Below are positions 50,060-58,631 of a stretch of DNA of 64,000 bases, piece by piece (position 1 is the stretch's first letter; every line of letters begins with the position of its first letter). The notes beneath the pieces were generated by a model, which searched no databases, had not been told where the DNA came from, and saw only the letters and a list, made by a program, of their open reading frames with translations. The position numbers were made by a program, and so were the translations under genes. This stretch comes from JANXQG01 sp963775975 (GTDB lineage Bacteria > Planctomycetota > Planctomycetia > Pirellulales > Thermoguttaceae), in assembly GCA_963775975.1 (NCBI GenBank), contig CAVZKX010000002.1:930001-994000 (forward strand). The letters run 5' to 3'.

Positions 50060-52153
50060 TCACCACACCCTCACCCGCTTCTCCGGCTGCAAGTACATCT
50101 TGTCCGTCGGTTTCACGTCGAAGGCTTCATAAAAGCCGGGCACGTTTCGCGGCACACCGTTGGCGCGATACTCACTCGGCGAGTGCGGATCGGTCACCAG
50201 GCGATTCTTCAGGTCGGCCTCGCGGTGCTTCCGCCGCCAGACCTGCGCCCAGCCGATGAAGAACCGCTGGTCGCCCGTCAGGCCGTCGATCACCGGGGCC
50301 GGCTTGCCGCCTAGCGAAAGGTGATAGGCCCGCAAAGCGATGGTCAGGCCGGCAAGGTCGGCCAGGTTCTCGCCTAGCGTGAGGCGGCCATTGACCTTGA
50401 AGCCGGGGAACGGCTCGAACTGGTCGTACTGCGCGGCCAAGGCGTCGCCGCGCTTGTCGAACTCGGCGCGGTCGGCCGGCGTCCACCATTGGTTAAGGTT
50501 GCCGGCGCCGTCCCACTTTGAGCCCTGGTCGTCGAAGCCGTGGCCGGTCTCGTGGCCGATCACGGCGCCGATGCCGCCGTAGTTCACGGCGTCGTCGGCC
50601 TTCATGTTGAAGAACGGCGGTTGCAGGATGGCGGCTGGGAAGACGATTTCGTTCTGCGTGGGATTGTAATAGGCGTTCACGGTCTGCGGCGTCATGTGCC
50701 ACTCGTCGCGATCGACCGGCTTGCCCAGTTTGTTGATGTCGCGGTTCCACTCGTAGATCGCGGCGCGGTCCATGTTGCCCGCCAGGTCATCGGGGCGGAT
50801 TTCCAGCGGCGAGTAATCGCGCCATTTCTTCGGATACCCGATCTTGGGCGTGAAGGCTGCCAGCTTGGCCAGCGCACGCTCCTTCGTCGCCGCGCTCAGC
50901 CAGTCGGACTTCTGAATGCTTTCGCGATAGGCCTGCTGCACGTTCTTGACCATTTCGTCCATCCGCTTCTTCGCTTCGGGCGGAAAATGCTTCTCGACGT
51001 AGAGTTTGCCCGCCGCTTCGCCCAGCACGCCTTCCACGGCCATCACGCCGCGCTTCCAACGCGGGCGGTTCTCCGGGACGCCGCGGAGCGTGGTGCCGAA
51101 GAAGGCGAACTCGGTATCGACGAAGTCCTTGTTCAGCAGCCCGGCGTAACGATGAATCACGTGGTACTTCAACCAGGTCTTCCAAGTGTCCAACGGCACG
51201 TTATCCAGCAGTTTGGCCATCGCGGTGAAGTAAGTCGGCTGAGCTACGTCGACTTCCTTCACGTCCTTGGCGCCGATGTCGTTGAAGTACTGCTTCCAGT
51301 CGATGCCCGGCGCGAGCTTGGCCAGGGCCGCGAGGTCCATCTTGTTGTAGGTCTTATCGGCGTTGCGGTTCTCAACTTTCGACCACTGGATCTTGGCGAT
51401 CTTGGTTTCCAGGTCCACAATGTCCGCGGCGGCTTGCTTCGCCTCGGGAATCTTGGCCAGCGCGAGCAGCTTCTCCAGGTAGACCTGGTAGGCGTCCAGC
51501 TTCGACTTGAACTTCGGATCGAGATAATAGTCGCGGTCGGGCAGCCCAAGTCCGCCTTGCGCAAGGCCAATGATATGCGTGTCCGAGTGCTTAGCATCCG
51601 TGGTCACTCCGCAGCCGAACGGGCCGCCGATGCCCAGCTTATTCAACTGGGCCAGCGCGCGGAGGAGGTCCTCTTTGGTCTTGATCGCGTAGACGGCTTC
51701 AAGTCGCGGCAGGACGGGCTTCATGCCCAGTTTCTCGATGGCCGCCTCATCCATGTAGGATTTGTAGAGGTCGCCCACCTTCTGCCGCTCGGAGCCAGGC
51801 GGGTTATTTTTGGCGGCGGCACACTCCGTAATGATGTCGTGGAGGTCGCTTTCGGCCTTGTCGGCGAGCAGAGTAAACGCGCCGAAGTCAGGTCGGTCGG
51901 AGGGGATCTCGGTTTTCTCCAGCCAGAGGCCGTTGACCGCCCGATAGAGGTCGTCCTGGAGGCGGACCGACTTGTCGAAGTTTTGCCGATCAATGCCGCT
52001 GGCCAGCGCAGGCGTGGGAGCGGCTTGCGGCATGACGGCCGCCCGCCTCCGCCACGGAAGTATAAGACCAGGCCGAATCTGTGCATCGACCATACCGGCA
52101 TCGAGCAAACCGGTCAGAAATAGTAGGCCCAGGAGGATTTTTCGGCAGGACAT
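50060..52153 (-). CDS. M13-family metallopeptidase, secreted
   Basis: About 697 residues, start at 52153 (MSCRKILLGLLFLTG; 52171 is possible) with a signal peptide. The neprilysin-type core has zinc motif VIGHETGHGFDD, third ligand in ENLADLAG, the NAYYNPTQNEIVFPA motif and the C-terminal FFIGWAQVWRRK, all needed for activity. M13 enzymes degrade peptides, typically below 5 kDa, at the cell surface. Gene lies alone between the HNH pair and the divergent ABC-2 permease. Confidence 0.96.
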   Translation of the reverse strand: MSCRKILLGLLFLTGLLDAGMVDAQIRPGLILPWRRRAAVMPQAAPTPALASGIDRQNFDKSVRLQDDLYRAVNGLWLEKTEIPSDRPDFGAFTLLADKAESDLHDIITECAAAKNNPPGSERQKVGDLYKSYMDEAAIEKLGMKPVLPRLEAVYAIKTKEDLLRALAQLNKLGIGGPFGCGVTTDAKHSDTHIIGLAQGGLGLPDRDYYLDPKFKSKLDAYQVYLEKLLALAKIPEAKQAAADIVDLETKIAKIQWSKVENRNADKTYNKMDLAALAKLAPGIDWKQYFNDIGAKDVKEVDVAQPTYFTAMAKLLDNVPLDTWKTWLKYHVIHRYAGLLNKDFVDTEFAFFGTTLRGVPENRPRWKRGVMAVEGVLGEAAGKLYVEKHFPPEAKKRMDEMVKNVQQAYRESIQKSDWLSAATKERALAKLAAFTPKIGYPKKWRDYSPLEIRPDDLAGNMDRAAIYEWNRDINKLGKPVDRDEWHMTPQTVNAYYNPTQNEIVFPAAILQPPFFNMKADDAVNYGGIGAVIGHETGHGFDDQGSKWDGAGNLNQWWTPADRAEFDKRGDALAAQYDQFEPFPGFKVNGRLTLGENLADLAGLTIALRAYHLSLGGKPAPVIDGLTGDQRFFIGWAQVWRRKHREADLKNRLVTDPHSPSEYRANGVPRNVPGFYEAFDVKPTDKMYLQPEKRVRVW

Positions 52154-52272
52154 TGCTGAACTTCCTTGCATTAGCGAGGGATAGGAATGATGCGGGGAAT
52201 CCCAGATTATTGCCGGTTTCGCCCGAATCGACAAGGACGGTCCGCCTTTCATAAAATCACCCTCGGAATATA

Positions 52273-53475
52273 ATGCCCATTGTTTCGACTTTCGACTTCC
52301 GCCTTGTGAAAGTGCTCGCGCACATGACTATCGTGGCCACCTACTGGCGGGTCTTTCTCACGTTCGCGCGCAACAGTCTGGTCCGCGACATGACCTTTCG
52401 CGGCAACTTCATCATTGATACGATCAGCTCGCTCGCCTGGGCGGTGCTGAACGTCGTCTTCTACCAGCAGATTTTCCGCTTCACGCCCTCGCTCGGCCTG
52501 CAAACCGGCTGGGAGAAATACCAGTTCTTCGCCTTCTTTTCCACGGGCCTCATCATCAACGCCCTGGGGCAAATGCTCTTCATGACGAACATCGATGAAT
52601 TCACCGATTTGATCCGCACGGGCGATCTCGACTTTCTGCTGTTGAAGCCGATCGATACGCAATTCCTCATCTCGCTGAAACGGATCGAGTGGTCGTCGGC
52701 GGGGAACTGTCTTGTGGGAGTCGGCTTTCTCACCTATTCGTTGCTGCATTTAGCCCACGCGCCGGGCATTTTGCAGTCCGTGCTCTTTTTGGTCTACCTG
52801 CTTTGCGGCCTGGCGATTTATTACGCCCTGATGATCTCGCTGGGGGCGTCAACCGTTTGGATGGGTCGCAACCTGACGCTCTACGACTTCTGGTTTTACA
52901 TCACGACCTTCTCGCGTTATCCGATGGAGATTTATCAGAAATCGACCTTCTGGTTGGGGCCGCCGCTCGGCTTTACCTTTACATTCATCATCCCCGTGTT
53001 GATCGTAATCAATTTGCCGGCGCGGATGCTCGTCTGGCCCATGAATGAACAAAACTGGCCGTTGGCCGGCTTTGCAATCCTCGCCGCGATCGGCAGCGTA
53101 GCCGCCTCGCGCTGGTTGTTTCAAGCGGCGCTGAGGGAGTTACCGCAGCGCGAGCAGTTGAGTAGGTCGTCACATCGAAGCCCGACGCGCAAGCGAGTGG
53201 GTCAGTTTTCCCACTCGCTTGCGCGTCGGGCTTTGATTCACTCCGCTTCGCTCGGCAAGCGGGAGCTACTTGACACTTCGCTCGACGGCCTCGTTGCGCT
53301 CGTTGCGCGTCATTTCGTAGATCGCGTCCCACATCACTTCATCTTGCTCGGTCCACTTGCAGCCGCGGCGGCCCAGTGCGGTTCGGGCGGTGGCATAGAG
53401 CGGCTCCTTGCCGCGGCCGGGGCCGATCGTGCCATTGAGATACCAGGTGAAAGAGGGAATGAACTTGGGCATTAG
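52273..53475 (+). CDS. ABC-2-type transporter permease (DUF990-like), repeat-extended C-terminus
   Basis: Six membrane segments in the first 290 residues (for example TISSLAWAVLNVVFYQQIF, PGILQSVLFLVYLLCGLAIY, FIIPVLIVINLPARM) match the ABC-2 permease DUF990 type, used for lipid or polysaccharide export. After ALRELPQREQL the frame passes through a GAAGCCCGACGCGCAAG repeat (53174-53237) and then runs 210 bases antisense into the convergent sugar-nucleotidyltransferase gene, adding a roughly 100-residue tail with no membrane segment. The repeat probably removed the native stop. A matching ATPase gene is not adjacent. Confidence 0.85.
   Translation: MPIVSTFDFRLVKVLAHMTIVATYWRVFLTFARNSLVRDMTFRGNFIIDTISSLAWAVLNVVFYQQIFRFTPSLGLQTGWEKYQFFAFFSTGLIINALGQMLFMTNIDEFTDLIRTGDLDFLLLKPIDTQFLISLKRIEWSSAGNCLVGVGFLTYSLLHLAHAPGILQSVLFLVYLLCGLAIYYALMISLGASTVWMGRNLTLYDFWFYITTFSRYPMEIYQKSTFWLGPPLGFTFTFIIPVLIVINLPARMLVWPMNEQNWPLAGFAILAAIGSVAASRWLFQAALRELPQREQLSRSSHRSPTRKRVGQFSHSLARRALIHSASLGKRELLDTSLDGLVALVARHFVDRVPHHFILLGPLAAAAAQCGSGGGIERLLAAAGADRAIEIPGERGNELGH
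53174..53237. repeat. GAAGCCCGACGCGCAAG palindrome, copy 2 (inside CDS tail)
   Basis: Inverted repeat with arms CATCGAAGCCCGACGCGCAA and complement around CACTC/GAGTG. It lies across the original 3' end of the ABC permease gene. Confidence 0.85.
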
Positions 53476-54537
53476 CCTTCCGCTCGCGACAAGCACGCTC
53501 ATCGCGCCGACGTACGCACCAGTATTCAAGAGCGTGCCGATCGAGGTCTTCGCGTGATCGCCGATCAGCGCACCGACTTTGTTCGAGCCAGTGCTGGTTT
53601 GCGTACGGCCATCCAAGGAGATTTTGACCTCGGAGTAGTCGTTCTTCAGGTCGCTGTTCGTGGTCAACGCCCCGAGGTTCACCCATTGACCGACGTAGGC
53701 ATGGCCCAGAAAGCCGTCATGATACTTATTGGAAAAGCCTTGGATGATCGAGCCTTCGACCTCGCCGCCGATGCGGCACATCGGGCCAATCGAGTTGCCC
53801 GCGCGGCACTTGGCGCCCAGCAGGACCGTGTTGCGGCCGATATAGCACGGCCCTTCGACGCGGGTGAAAGGGTGAATCTCCGCGCCCACGTCGATGTAAA
53901 TCGGGCCATGCTCGGCGTCCAGCACGGCCATAGGATGGATTTTGGCGTCGCGACAGATACAGATATCGCTGCGCGCGCCGCGGATGGCCGAGGGCTCTTC
54001 AACGCGGGCATCGACCGCGATGCCGGTTTGCCCGGCGGCGCGAAAGTCGTCGACGAGCTGCGCGGGGTTGGCCAGAATCAATTCCCAAAGATAGTTCCAG
54101 GTTGAAAGCTTAACGTCGGGTGCAGCGGGCAGATTTCGCCGCGCCCAGTCGACCATCGCGTCGAGCGAATTGGTGTTCTGTTTAGTCAGGTCCTCGCGAA
54201 TGATTCGCGCGGCGAGCACGCCGCCTTGTTCATCAAGGACGACGCGGCTTGTGCCTACGGCGAGAGACGCCAGCCCATCGGCCTTCACACGGGCATCCAC
54301 CAGCAAAAGGTCCGCGCCGGCCAGGCTTCGCGCGTCATTGACCGGCCAACCGCCGTGCCAAATGTTCGCCAGATAGGGCGGCATGAACCAGGCCATCTCC
54401 TTCGGATGCAGCCGGTTGAACAGCTTTTCACCCAGCGTGGTCATGCCGCAGCGCAATTCCCAAATTGGCCGCGACAGGGCCAACGGATAAAAAGTCCGCC
54501 GCTCGGGCGTGGGGCGATCGAAGAGGATTAGGCGCAT
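53266..54537 (-). CDS. GlmU-like sugar nucleotidyltransferase with hexapeptide repeats
   Basis: A 423-residue protein: N-terminal nucleotidyltransferase-like (RLILFDRPTPERRTFYPLAL, PIWELRCG) and a C-terminal left-handed beta-helix (VEGPCYIGRNTVLLGAKCRA; GNSIGPMCRIGGEVEGSIIQ; GHAYVGQWVNLGALTTNSDL; SNKVGALIGDHAKTSIGTLL). It is the 'putative sugar nucleotidyltransferase' type related to GlmU but with a reduced N-terminal half. Probably makes a UDP-sugar. The last 210 bases lie antisense to the ABC permease tail. Confidence 0.85.
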   Translation of the reverse strand: MRLILFDRPTPERRTFYPLALSRPIWELRCGMTTLGEKLFNRLHPKEMAWFMPPYLANIWHGGWPVNDARSLAGADLLLVDARVKADGLASLAVGTSRVVLDEQGGVLAARIIREDLTKQNTNSLDAMVDWARRNLPAAPDVKLSTWNYLWELILANPAQLVDDFRAAGQTGIAVDARVEEPSAIRGARSDICICRDAKIHPMAVLDAEHGPIYIDVGAEIHPFTRVEGPCYIGRNTVLLGAKCRAGNSIGPMCRIGGEVEGSIIQGFSNKYHDGFLGHAYVGQWVNLGALTTNSDLKNDYSEVKISLDGRTQTSTGSNKVGALIGDHAKTSIGTLLNTGAYVGAMSVLVASGRLMPKFIPSFTWYLNGTIGPGRGKEPLYATARTALGRRGCKWTEQDEVMWDAIYEMTRNERNEAVERSVK

Positions 54538-54603
54538 GAAGGAACCCTCAATGAAATCGACTTTGCGAGTCGAGTTTGGCGGATTGCATTCGTGATGTCA
54601 ATG

Positions 54604-55514
54604 TCACCCGGCCAGTTCCCGAAACGCGGCGGCAAGTTCAGGAAACTCGAACGCAAAACCCTGCTCCATCAACCGCCGCGGAATACAGCGTTGGCTGACC
54701 AAGGCCAAGTCGACGTTGATGCCCATCAGCCAACCGCCGATCCGCGCGGCTAGGGCCGGCACCGGCGGACTCCAGGGACGGTGCATCGCCGCCCTCAGGG
54801 TCCACATAAAATCGGCGTTCGTGACCGGTTGCGGCGAGACGGCCAGGTAATCGTCTTGCATCTCAACGTCGTTGATTGCCGCGCGGTAGATTCGCACGGC
54901 GTCATTCAAATGTAGCCAACTGATATATTGCCGGCCGCTGGCGAGCGCGCCGCCGAGGAAGTAGCGGACCAATTGGGCGAGCGGTGGAAATGCGCCACCG
55001 GAACGGCCCAATACGACGCCCAAGCGCAGCACGACGCGGCGTACGCCCGGCGTTGGACTATCTTCAACTGCCTTTTCCCATGCCGGCACGTCTCGCCCAA
55101 GAATCCGTCGCCAGCCGGCGTCGATTCGTCGCAGAGCATATCGCCCGCATCGCCGTAGATGCCGACCGCGGTCGTCTGCACGAAGACGCGCGGCGGGCGG
55201 CTGCAACAGCGAATTGCCTCGCCAACGGCCTTCACGGAATCGACTCGCGAGCGGACGATCTCCAACCGATTGGCGGACGTCTGACGGCAGTTGATATTCT
55301 TACCAGCCAGATTGATGACGGCCGCCGCGTCTTCCAGTGATTCGGCCCACGAGCCAATCGTAGCGCCGTCCCAGGGAACAAACGTGCCGAGAAGTTTTCC
55401 CGACGCTTTGCCACGGGAAAGGATATGGACCTCCCAACCGTCGGCCAAGAAACTCGCGGCGAGGGCCTGGCCCACAAAACCGCTGCCGCCGGCAAGGACG
55501 ATGCGCTTGGCCAT
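54604..55514 (-). CDS. TIGR01777-family epimerase (frameshifted)
   Basis: NAD-dependent SDR-like epimerase of the TIGR01777 family: IVLAGGSGFVGQALAASFLA, VPWDGATIGSW, FVQTTAVGIYGDAGD (active-site region) and DAVRIYRAAINDVEMQDDYL, NADFMWTLRAAM. The frame changes at about 55090-55105 between GDGFLG and RDVPAWEKAV. Combined about 303 residues, normal length. Downstream of rpsI on the same strand with a repeat between. Function of the family is not settled (cell division inhibitor SulA-like annotation is historical). Confidence 0.83.
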
Positions 55515-55515
55515 G

Positions 55516-55661
55516 ATGTACTCCTCACGCTCCGCCGTGAGGTATTTCGCGCTGGAGTTCCGGCCTTAGCCGGCTTCTTCCTGCGACGTTGCATGTGAGT
55601 GTGCTGCCGCCTGAAGGCGGAACTCCAACCGCCCGGCCAAACATCACGACGGAGCGTGATG
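55516..55661. repeat. Composite intergenic repeat: CTCACGCTCCGCCGTGAG, GGAGTTCC and CATCACGACGGAGCGTGATG units
   Basis: Three palindromic elements in series: about 55522-55545 (TCACGCTCCGCCGTGA); about 55550-55627 with ends GGAGTTCC and GGAACTCC and inner stems; and 55642-55661, identical to the 44358 repeat. It sits between rpsI and the epimerase gene. Confidence 0.75.
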
Positions 55662-55667
55662 AGTACG

Positions 55668-56084
55668 TTACCTCTTGGAGAACTGCGTCCCACGGCGTGC
55701 GCCGCGGAGACCGTACTTCTTCCGCTCCTTCATGCGGCCGTCGCGCGTGAGCAGGGCGTTTTCGCGAAGCTTATCGAGGTCCTCGCCCGACTTCTTCAAG
55801 GCCCGCGCAATGCCCAACTTGCAGGCATCGGCCTGACCGGTGATGCCGCCGCCGTCGACGCGGATCATAATATCGACCGCCTCGCGCTTGCCGGTCTGCA
55901 TCAGCGGAGCGAGCACCGCGTTCTGATTGGAGATATTCCGAAAATACTCATCAAAGGGGCGGCTGTTGATGAGGATCGTGCCTTGTCCCGGCCGCATCCG
56001 CACGCGGGCGCAGGCGGTCTTTCGGCGGCCGGTCCCCAGAATGTCGTCCGCGCGGCCTTTGAGAGTGGTGGTTGCTTCTGCCAT
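55668..56084 (-). CDS. rpsI: Ribosomal protein S9 (uS9)
   Basis: A 138-residue protein with the S9 core (DDILGTGRRKTACARVRM, GGGITGQADACKLGIARAL) and the conserved C-terminal KKYGLRGARRGTQFSKR that reaches the P site. It is the second gene of the rplM-rpsI pair; other S9 operon genes are not here. Intact. Confidence 0.98.
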   Translation of the reverse strand: MAEATTTLKGRADDILGTGRRKTACARVRMRPGQGTILINSRPFDEYFRNISNQNAVLAPLMQTGKREAVDIMIRVDGGGITGQADACKLGIARALKKSGEDLDKLRENALLTRDGRMKERKKYGLRGARRGTQFSKR

Positions 56085-56117
56085 GTTCTTTGCCTGATTA
56101 ACTTGCGTTTGTAGGAC

Positions 56118-56162
56118 GGACCTCCGAGTCCGTCGTTCTTTCGGAGACGGACTCGGAGGTCC
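56118..56162. repeat. 17-bp perfect hairpin between rplM and rpsI
   Basis: Arms 56118-56134 and 56146-56162 (GGACCTCCGAGTCCGTC and complement) with an 11-base loop, inside the 95-base gap of the L13-S9 operon. Possibly a processing or attenuation hairpin, or a dispersed repeat copy. Confidence 0.8.
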
Positions 56163-56179
56163 ATCTTACCTATTATCGT

Positions 56180-56629
56180 TTACTTGACGGCGACTTCCAG
56201 CGGCTGCGGTTGTTGCGACTGATGCGGATGCTCGCCGCCGGTATAAATCTTCAGCTTCTTCAGCATCTTGAAGGCGAGCTTATTCTTCGGCAGCATTCGC
56301 CGCACGGCCTCGGAGATGATCTTCTCCGGGCGGCGGCTGCGGCGGGCGGCGGCCGTCTCGCGGTGCTGGCCGGGGTAGCCCGTGTACCAACTGTATTCCT
56401 TTTCTTCCCACTTGTCGGGATCGGTGAAGATGATCTTCTCGGCGTTGACCACGATCACGAAATCGCCCGTATCGACGTGGGGTGTGTAGGTGGCGCGGTG
56501 CTTGCCCATGAGGACCATGGCGATGTCGCTGGCCGCGCGGCCAACGACTTTATCGGTGGCGTCCACGAGCCACCATTTGGCATTGTACTCGCCCGTCTTG
56601 GCCATGTATGTTTTGGCAATCTTCAGCAT
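56180..56629 (-). CDS. rplM: Ribosomal protein L13 (uL13)
   Basis: A 149-residue L13: KIAKTYMAKTGEYNAKWWLV, VVGRAASDIAMVLMGKHRAT, DFVIVVNAEKIIFTDPDKWE, and PEKIISEAVRRMLPKNKLAF. A C-terminal extension of about 10 residues (SQQPQPLEVAVK) is species-typical. It is the first gene of the L13-S9 operon. Confidence 0.98.
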   Translation of the reverse strand: MLKIAKTYMAKTGEYNAKWWLVDATDKVVGRAASDIAMVLMGKHRATYTPHVDTGDFVIVVNAEKIIFTDPDKWEEKEYSWYTGYPGQHRETAAARRSRRPEKIISEAVRRMLPKNKLAFKMLKKLKIYTGGEHPHQSQQPQPLEVAVK

Positions 56630-56873
56630 GATTCCGATCCTAATTCGATCAAAGTATCATCCAGCCAATGGGAGGCTTAGCCCCGAAGGCAGGAATCCTA
56701 CAATTTAGCCGGATTCGGGTCGCATGACAAGGGCGGCGGACGGCGGGAATTGGTAGAAATCCTGTCAGAATTGGGGGACGAGCATTTGCAGAGCGTTCAG
56801 ACAGAATTGGCGAAGTCGTTTATCGGCTTTGCCAGCCGTACTTTACTGCCCGTTAGAGGGGCGAAGTCGTGCA

Positions 56874-57245
56874 TTAAGCCCGCGTGAACGGCAAGTAGTG
56901 CATTATGTCGATCCACTCTTCGGCTTCCGACGCCTCATGAACGATCGACAGCTCTTCCAAGATCAGCGAAAGCGAGGCGTCTGGCCCAATGACAAAGACG
57001 CCCCAAGTATGTCGCTGCCGACCTATGTGCTCGTACACGAAGTCAGACATCGTCGCCCGATTGGCGGTTATCAATAACAGGCGGTGGTCTTCACAGTACG
57101 AAAGCAGTTCTGGATCGGACGTGCCTTTGATTGGGGCATCTGCCTCACCGACCTGCCGCACTTCGACGCCAGGAACGTGACGACGAAGGCCCTCGGCCAA
57201 GGAACTGGGCACGCACTCGTCCACCAGGAACCGGCAGCGGCTCAT
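56874..57245 (-). CDS. DUF5615 PIN-like toxin
   Basis: A 123-residue PIN-like protein, start 57245: SRCRFLVDECVPSSLAEGLR (first acidic site), LLSYCEDHRLLLITANRA, HTWGVFVIGPDASLSLILEE. The start overlaps the DUF433 gene stop by four bases (ATGA). DUF433-DUF5615 pairs are toxin-antitoxin modules in many bacteria; the toxin is thought to act as a ribonuclease by homology. Confidence 0.85.
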   Translation of the reverse strand: MSRCRFLVDECVPSSLAEGLRRHVPGVEVRQVGEADAPIKGTSDPELLSYCEDHRLLLITANRATMSDFVYEHIGRQRHTWGVFVIGPDASLSLILEELSIVHEASEAEEWIDIMHYLPFTRA

Positions 57246-57562
57246 TGTGCCACTCGCTGCTCGGAGAGTAGCCGCAGGCGTCGAATTACCTCGGGCATCT
57301 CCCGTTTCGCTTGCTCTTGCCGCGCCAGCCGCGCTCTTGACCGCCAACGGCGAAGGTATTCGTCGACTTCCGAGCGATTTCGGAGATACCAAGCCAACAC
57401 GCCGTGGACCTGCTCGAGCGAAACCGACGGAAACTCAATGGCAATCTCCTCCGGCAGCCGCCCGGCCAGGTATTCGGTGAGAAGGTGCTCGATGCCCACT
57501 CGCGTGCCCCGAAGGCGCACTTCGTCACGCGAAAGGATTTCAAGATACCGGTCGGTTTCCAT
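57242..57562 (-). CDS. DUF433 antitoxin
   Basis: A 106-residue protein, start 57562 (METDRYLEILSRDEVRLRGT): the DUF433 helix-turn-helix signature RVGIEHLLTEYLAGRLPEEI, FPSVSLEQVHGVLAWYL. It precedes and overlaps the DUF5615 toxin, forming a complete module. It is the first gene after the attC-like site on this strand and so is probably the second cassette of an array. Confidence 0.85.
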   Translation of the reverse strand: METDRYLEILSRDEVRLRGTRVGIEHLLTEYLAGRLPEEIAIEFPSVSLEQVHGVLAWYLRNRSEVDEYLRRWRSRARLARQEQAKREMPEVIRRLRLLSEQRVAQ

Positions 57563-57619
57563 GATCAGTGTCGGGATGGAGGAATGTTCAACTATCTCAT
57601 TATAGCTTAACGGCGGTAA

Positions 57620-57718
57620 GCGGCCTAACGACCCAAGCTTAGCGACCCAGCCGGCGGGAGGCGTGGATTGCAACCAGAGCGCGACGGCCGGGTTCGCTGC
57701 AGCGCATGGTTAGGCCGC
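57620..57718 (-). other. Integron attC-like recombination site
   Basis: A 99-bp imperfect palindrome. GCGGCCTAAC at 57620-57629 pairs perfectly with GTTAGGCCGC at 57709-57718, giving R-type boxes GCCTAAC (RYYYAAC) and GTTAGGC (GTTRRRY). Inner complementary segments lie near 57645-57655 (ACCCAGCCG) and 57684-57692 (CGGCCGGGT), with unpaired spacers as in attC. The minus-strand gene upstream stops 3 bases before it, and the DUF433 gene starts 58 bases after, the layout of cassettes joined at attC. No integrase is visible in the window. Confidence 0.72.
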
Positions 57719-57721
57719 GAA

Positions 57722-58120
57722 TCAAACGTCTCCATACTCAAGTGTGACCTTCGCGGGACGCGCCGTGGCAACTGCTCGATGAGCATCGCTGCCCGTGATG
57801 AATGTCTCAAAGTCCTCCAGCTCGTCTGGCGTGCTGCACCAACGGTTGCCGTCCTTCAACGCATCGAACTGTGCGGACGGTGTGAAGTGAAACGTAAATG
57901 AAAGCTGCGACATCGCTGAATCGTCGTCCTCTTCCGGCTCTGCCACCGTGAGCTGCCTGGTAAGGTCGAACTGGAATGAACGTCCATCGCCGAAGTCGTA
58001 AGTGCCCCATTGGAATAGCAGCATGTCACCGTCTTCATCCAACTCGCAACCATCAGCACGGACGTCGCGGTAGAAGTCGAGCATCAGTCGAATGCCCTGT
58101 ACTGGCGTCAATCCATCCAT
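57722..58120 (-). CDS. Hypothetical protein, probable integron cassette gene
   Basis: A 132-residue acidic protein: LTPVQGIRLMLDFYRDVRAD, LFQWGTYDFGDGRSFQFDLT, SAMSQLSFTFHFTPSAQFDA and FETFITGSDAHRAV. No family recognised; similar small proteins occur in bacterial genomes. Its stop is 3 bases before the attC-like site, as expected for a cassette cargo gene. No upstream attC copy is evident. Confidence 0.65.
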   Translation of the reverse strand: MDGLTPVQGIRLMLDFYRDVRADGCELDEDGDMLLFQWGTYDFGDGRSFQFDLTRQLTVAEPEEDDDSAMSQLSFTFHFTPSAQFDALKDGNRWCSTPDELEDFETFITGSDAHRAVATARPAKVTLEYGDV

Positions 58121-58409
58121 CGGTGTGCCGGACTCCTTGATGCGATTCTGGAACTATTTCTTCGCGTTTTTGGGTGTCATAGCTGCGGGGTGGTGGTCGA
58201 GCAGGCCCAAGGTAGTCGGCCGCGAAAGTGCGGTCGAGCATTACTTTATTTTCGCGGCCAAGCATGGCGCTGTCAATCCTAACAGGTCATCGCGAATTAG
58301 TCCGTGTTGCTAGTCGTGCCTGGGCCAGCGTTTAATGGTTGAACGTCGCCGGATGGCGATCGTATAATGGTGTTTGAAAGGCAAATTGCTTTATCGACAG
58401 AGGTGGAAT

Positions 58410-58589
58410 ATGAATGCGATTATGGCAACTTGGACGAACGGGCAAATAGTGCCTTCCGAGCCGGCCGAGTGGCCGGAAGGGACTCGGCTGGTAGTCAGAC
58501 TGATTCAGTCAGGCGGCGACAAGACGGGGCCGGATGAATTCAATGTGCGAAAGCCGGTGGAAGAAATGGAAAAGGAAGGCACCGAGTGA
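58410..58589 (+). CDS. Small antitoxin-like protein
   Basis: A 59-residue protein, start 58410 (MNAIMATWTNGQIVPSEPAE) with a beta-rich N-terminal AbrB-type or DUF104-like look (TNGQIVPSEPAEWPEGTRLV) and an acidic tail. Such short proteins often precede a toxin gene. Here the next gene is a membrane protein of no known toxin type, so it may be orphaned. Confidence 0.55.
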   Translation: MNAIMATWTNGQIVPSEPAEWPEGTRLVVRLIQSGGDKTGPDEFNVRKPVEEMEKEGTE

Positions 58590-58631
58590 TTCATCATTCG
58601 ATGTTGGACATTACAATCGCCCGAGTCGATC

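Noticed and set aside
50540..52123. 527-codon plus-strand frame
   Set aside because: Antisense to the M13 peptidase gene, whose motifs are complete.
57668..57901. Short plus-strand frame across the attC-like site
   Set aside because: It spans the palindrome and the antisense of the cassette gene; no coding evidence.
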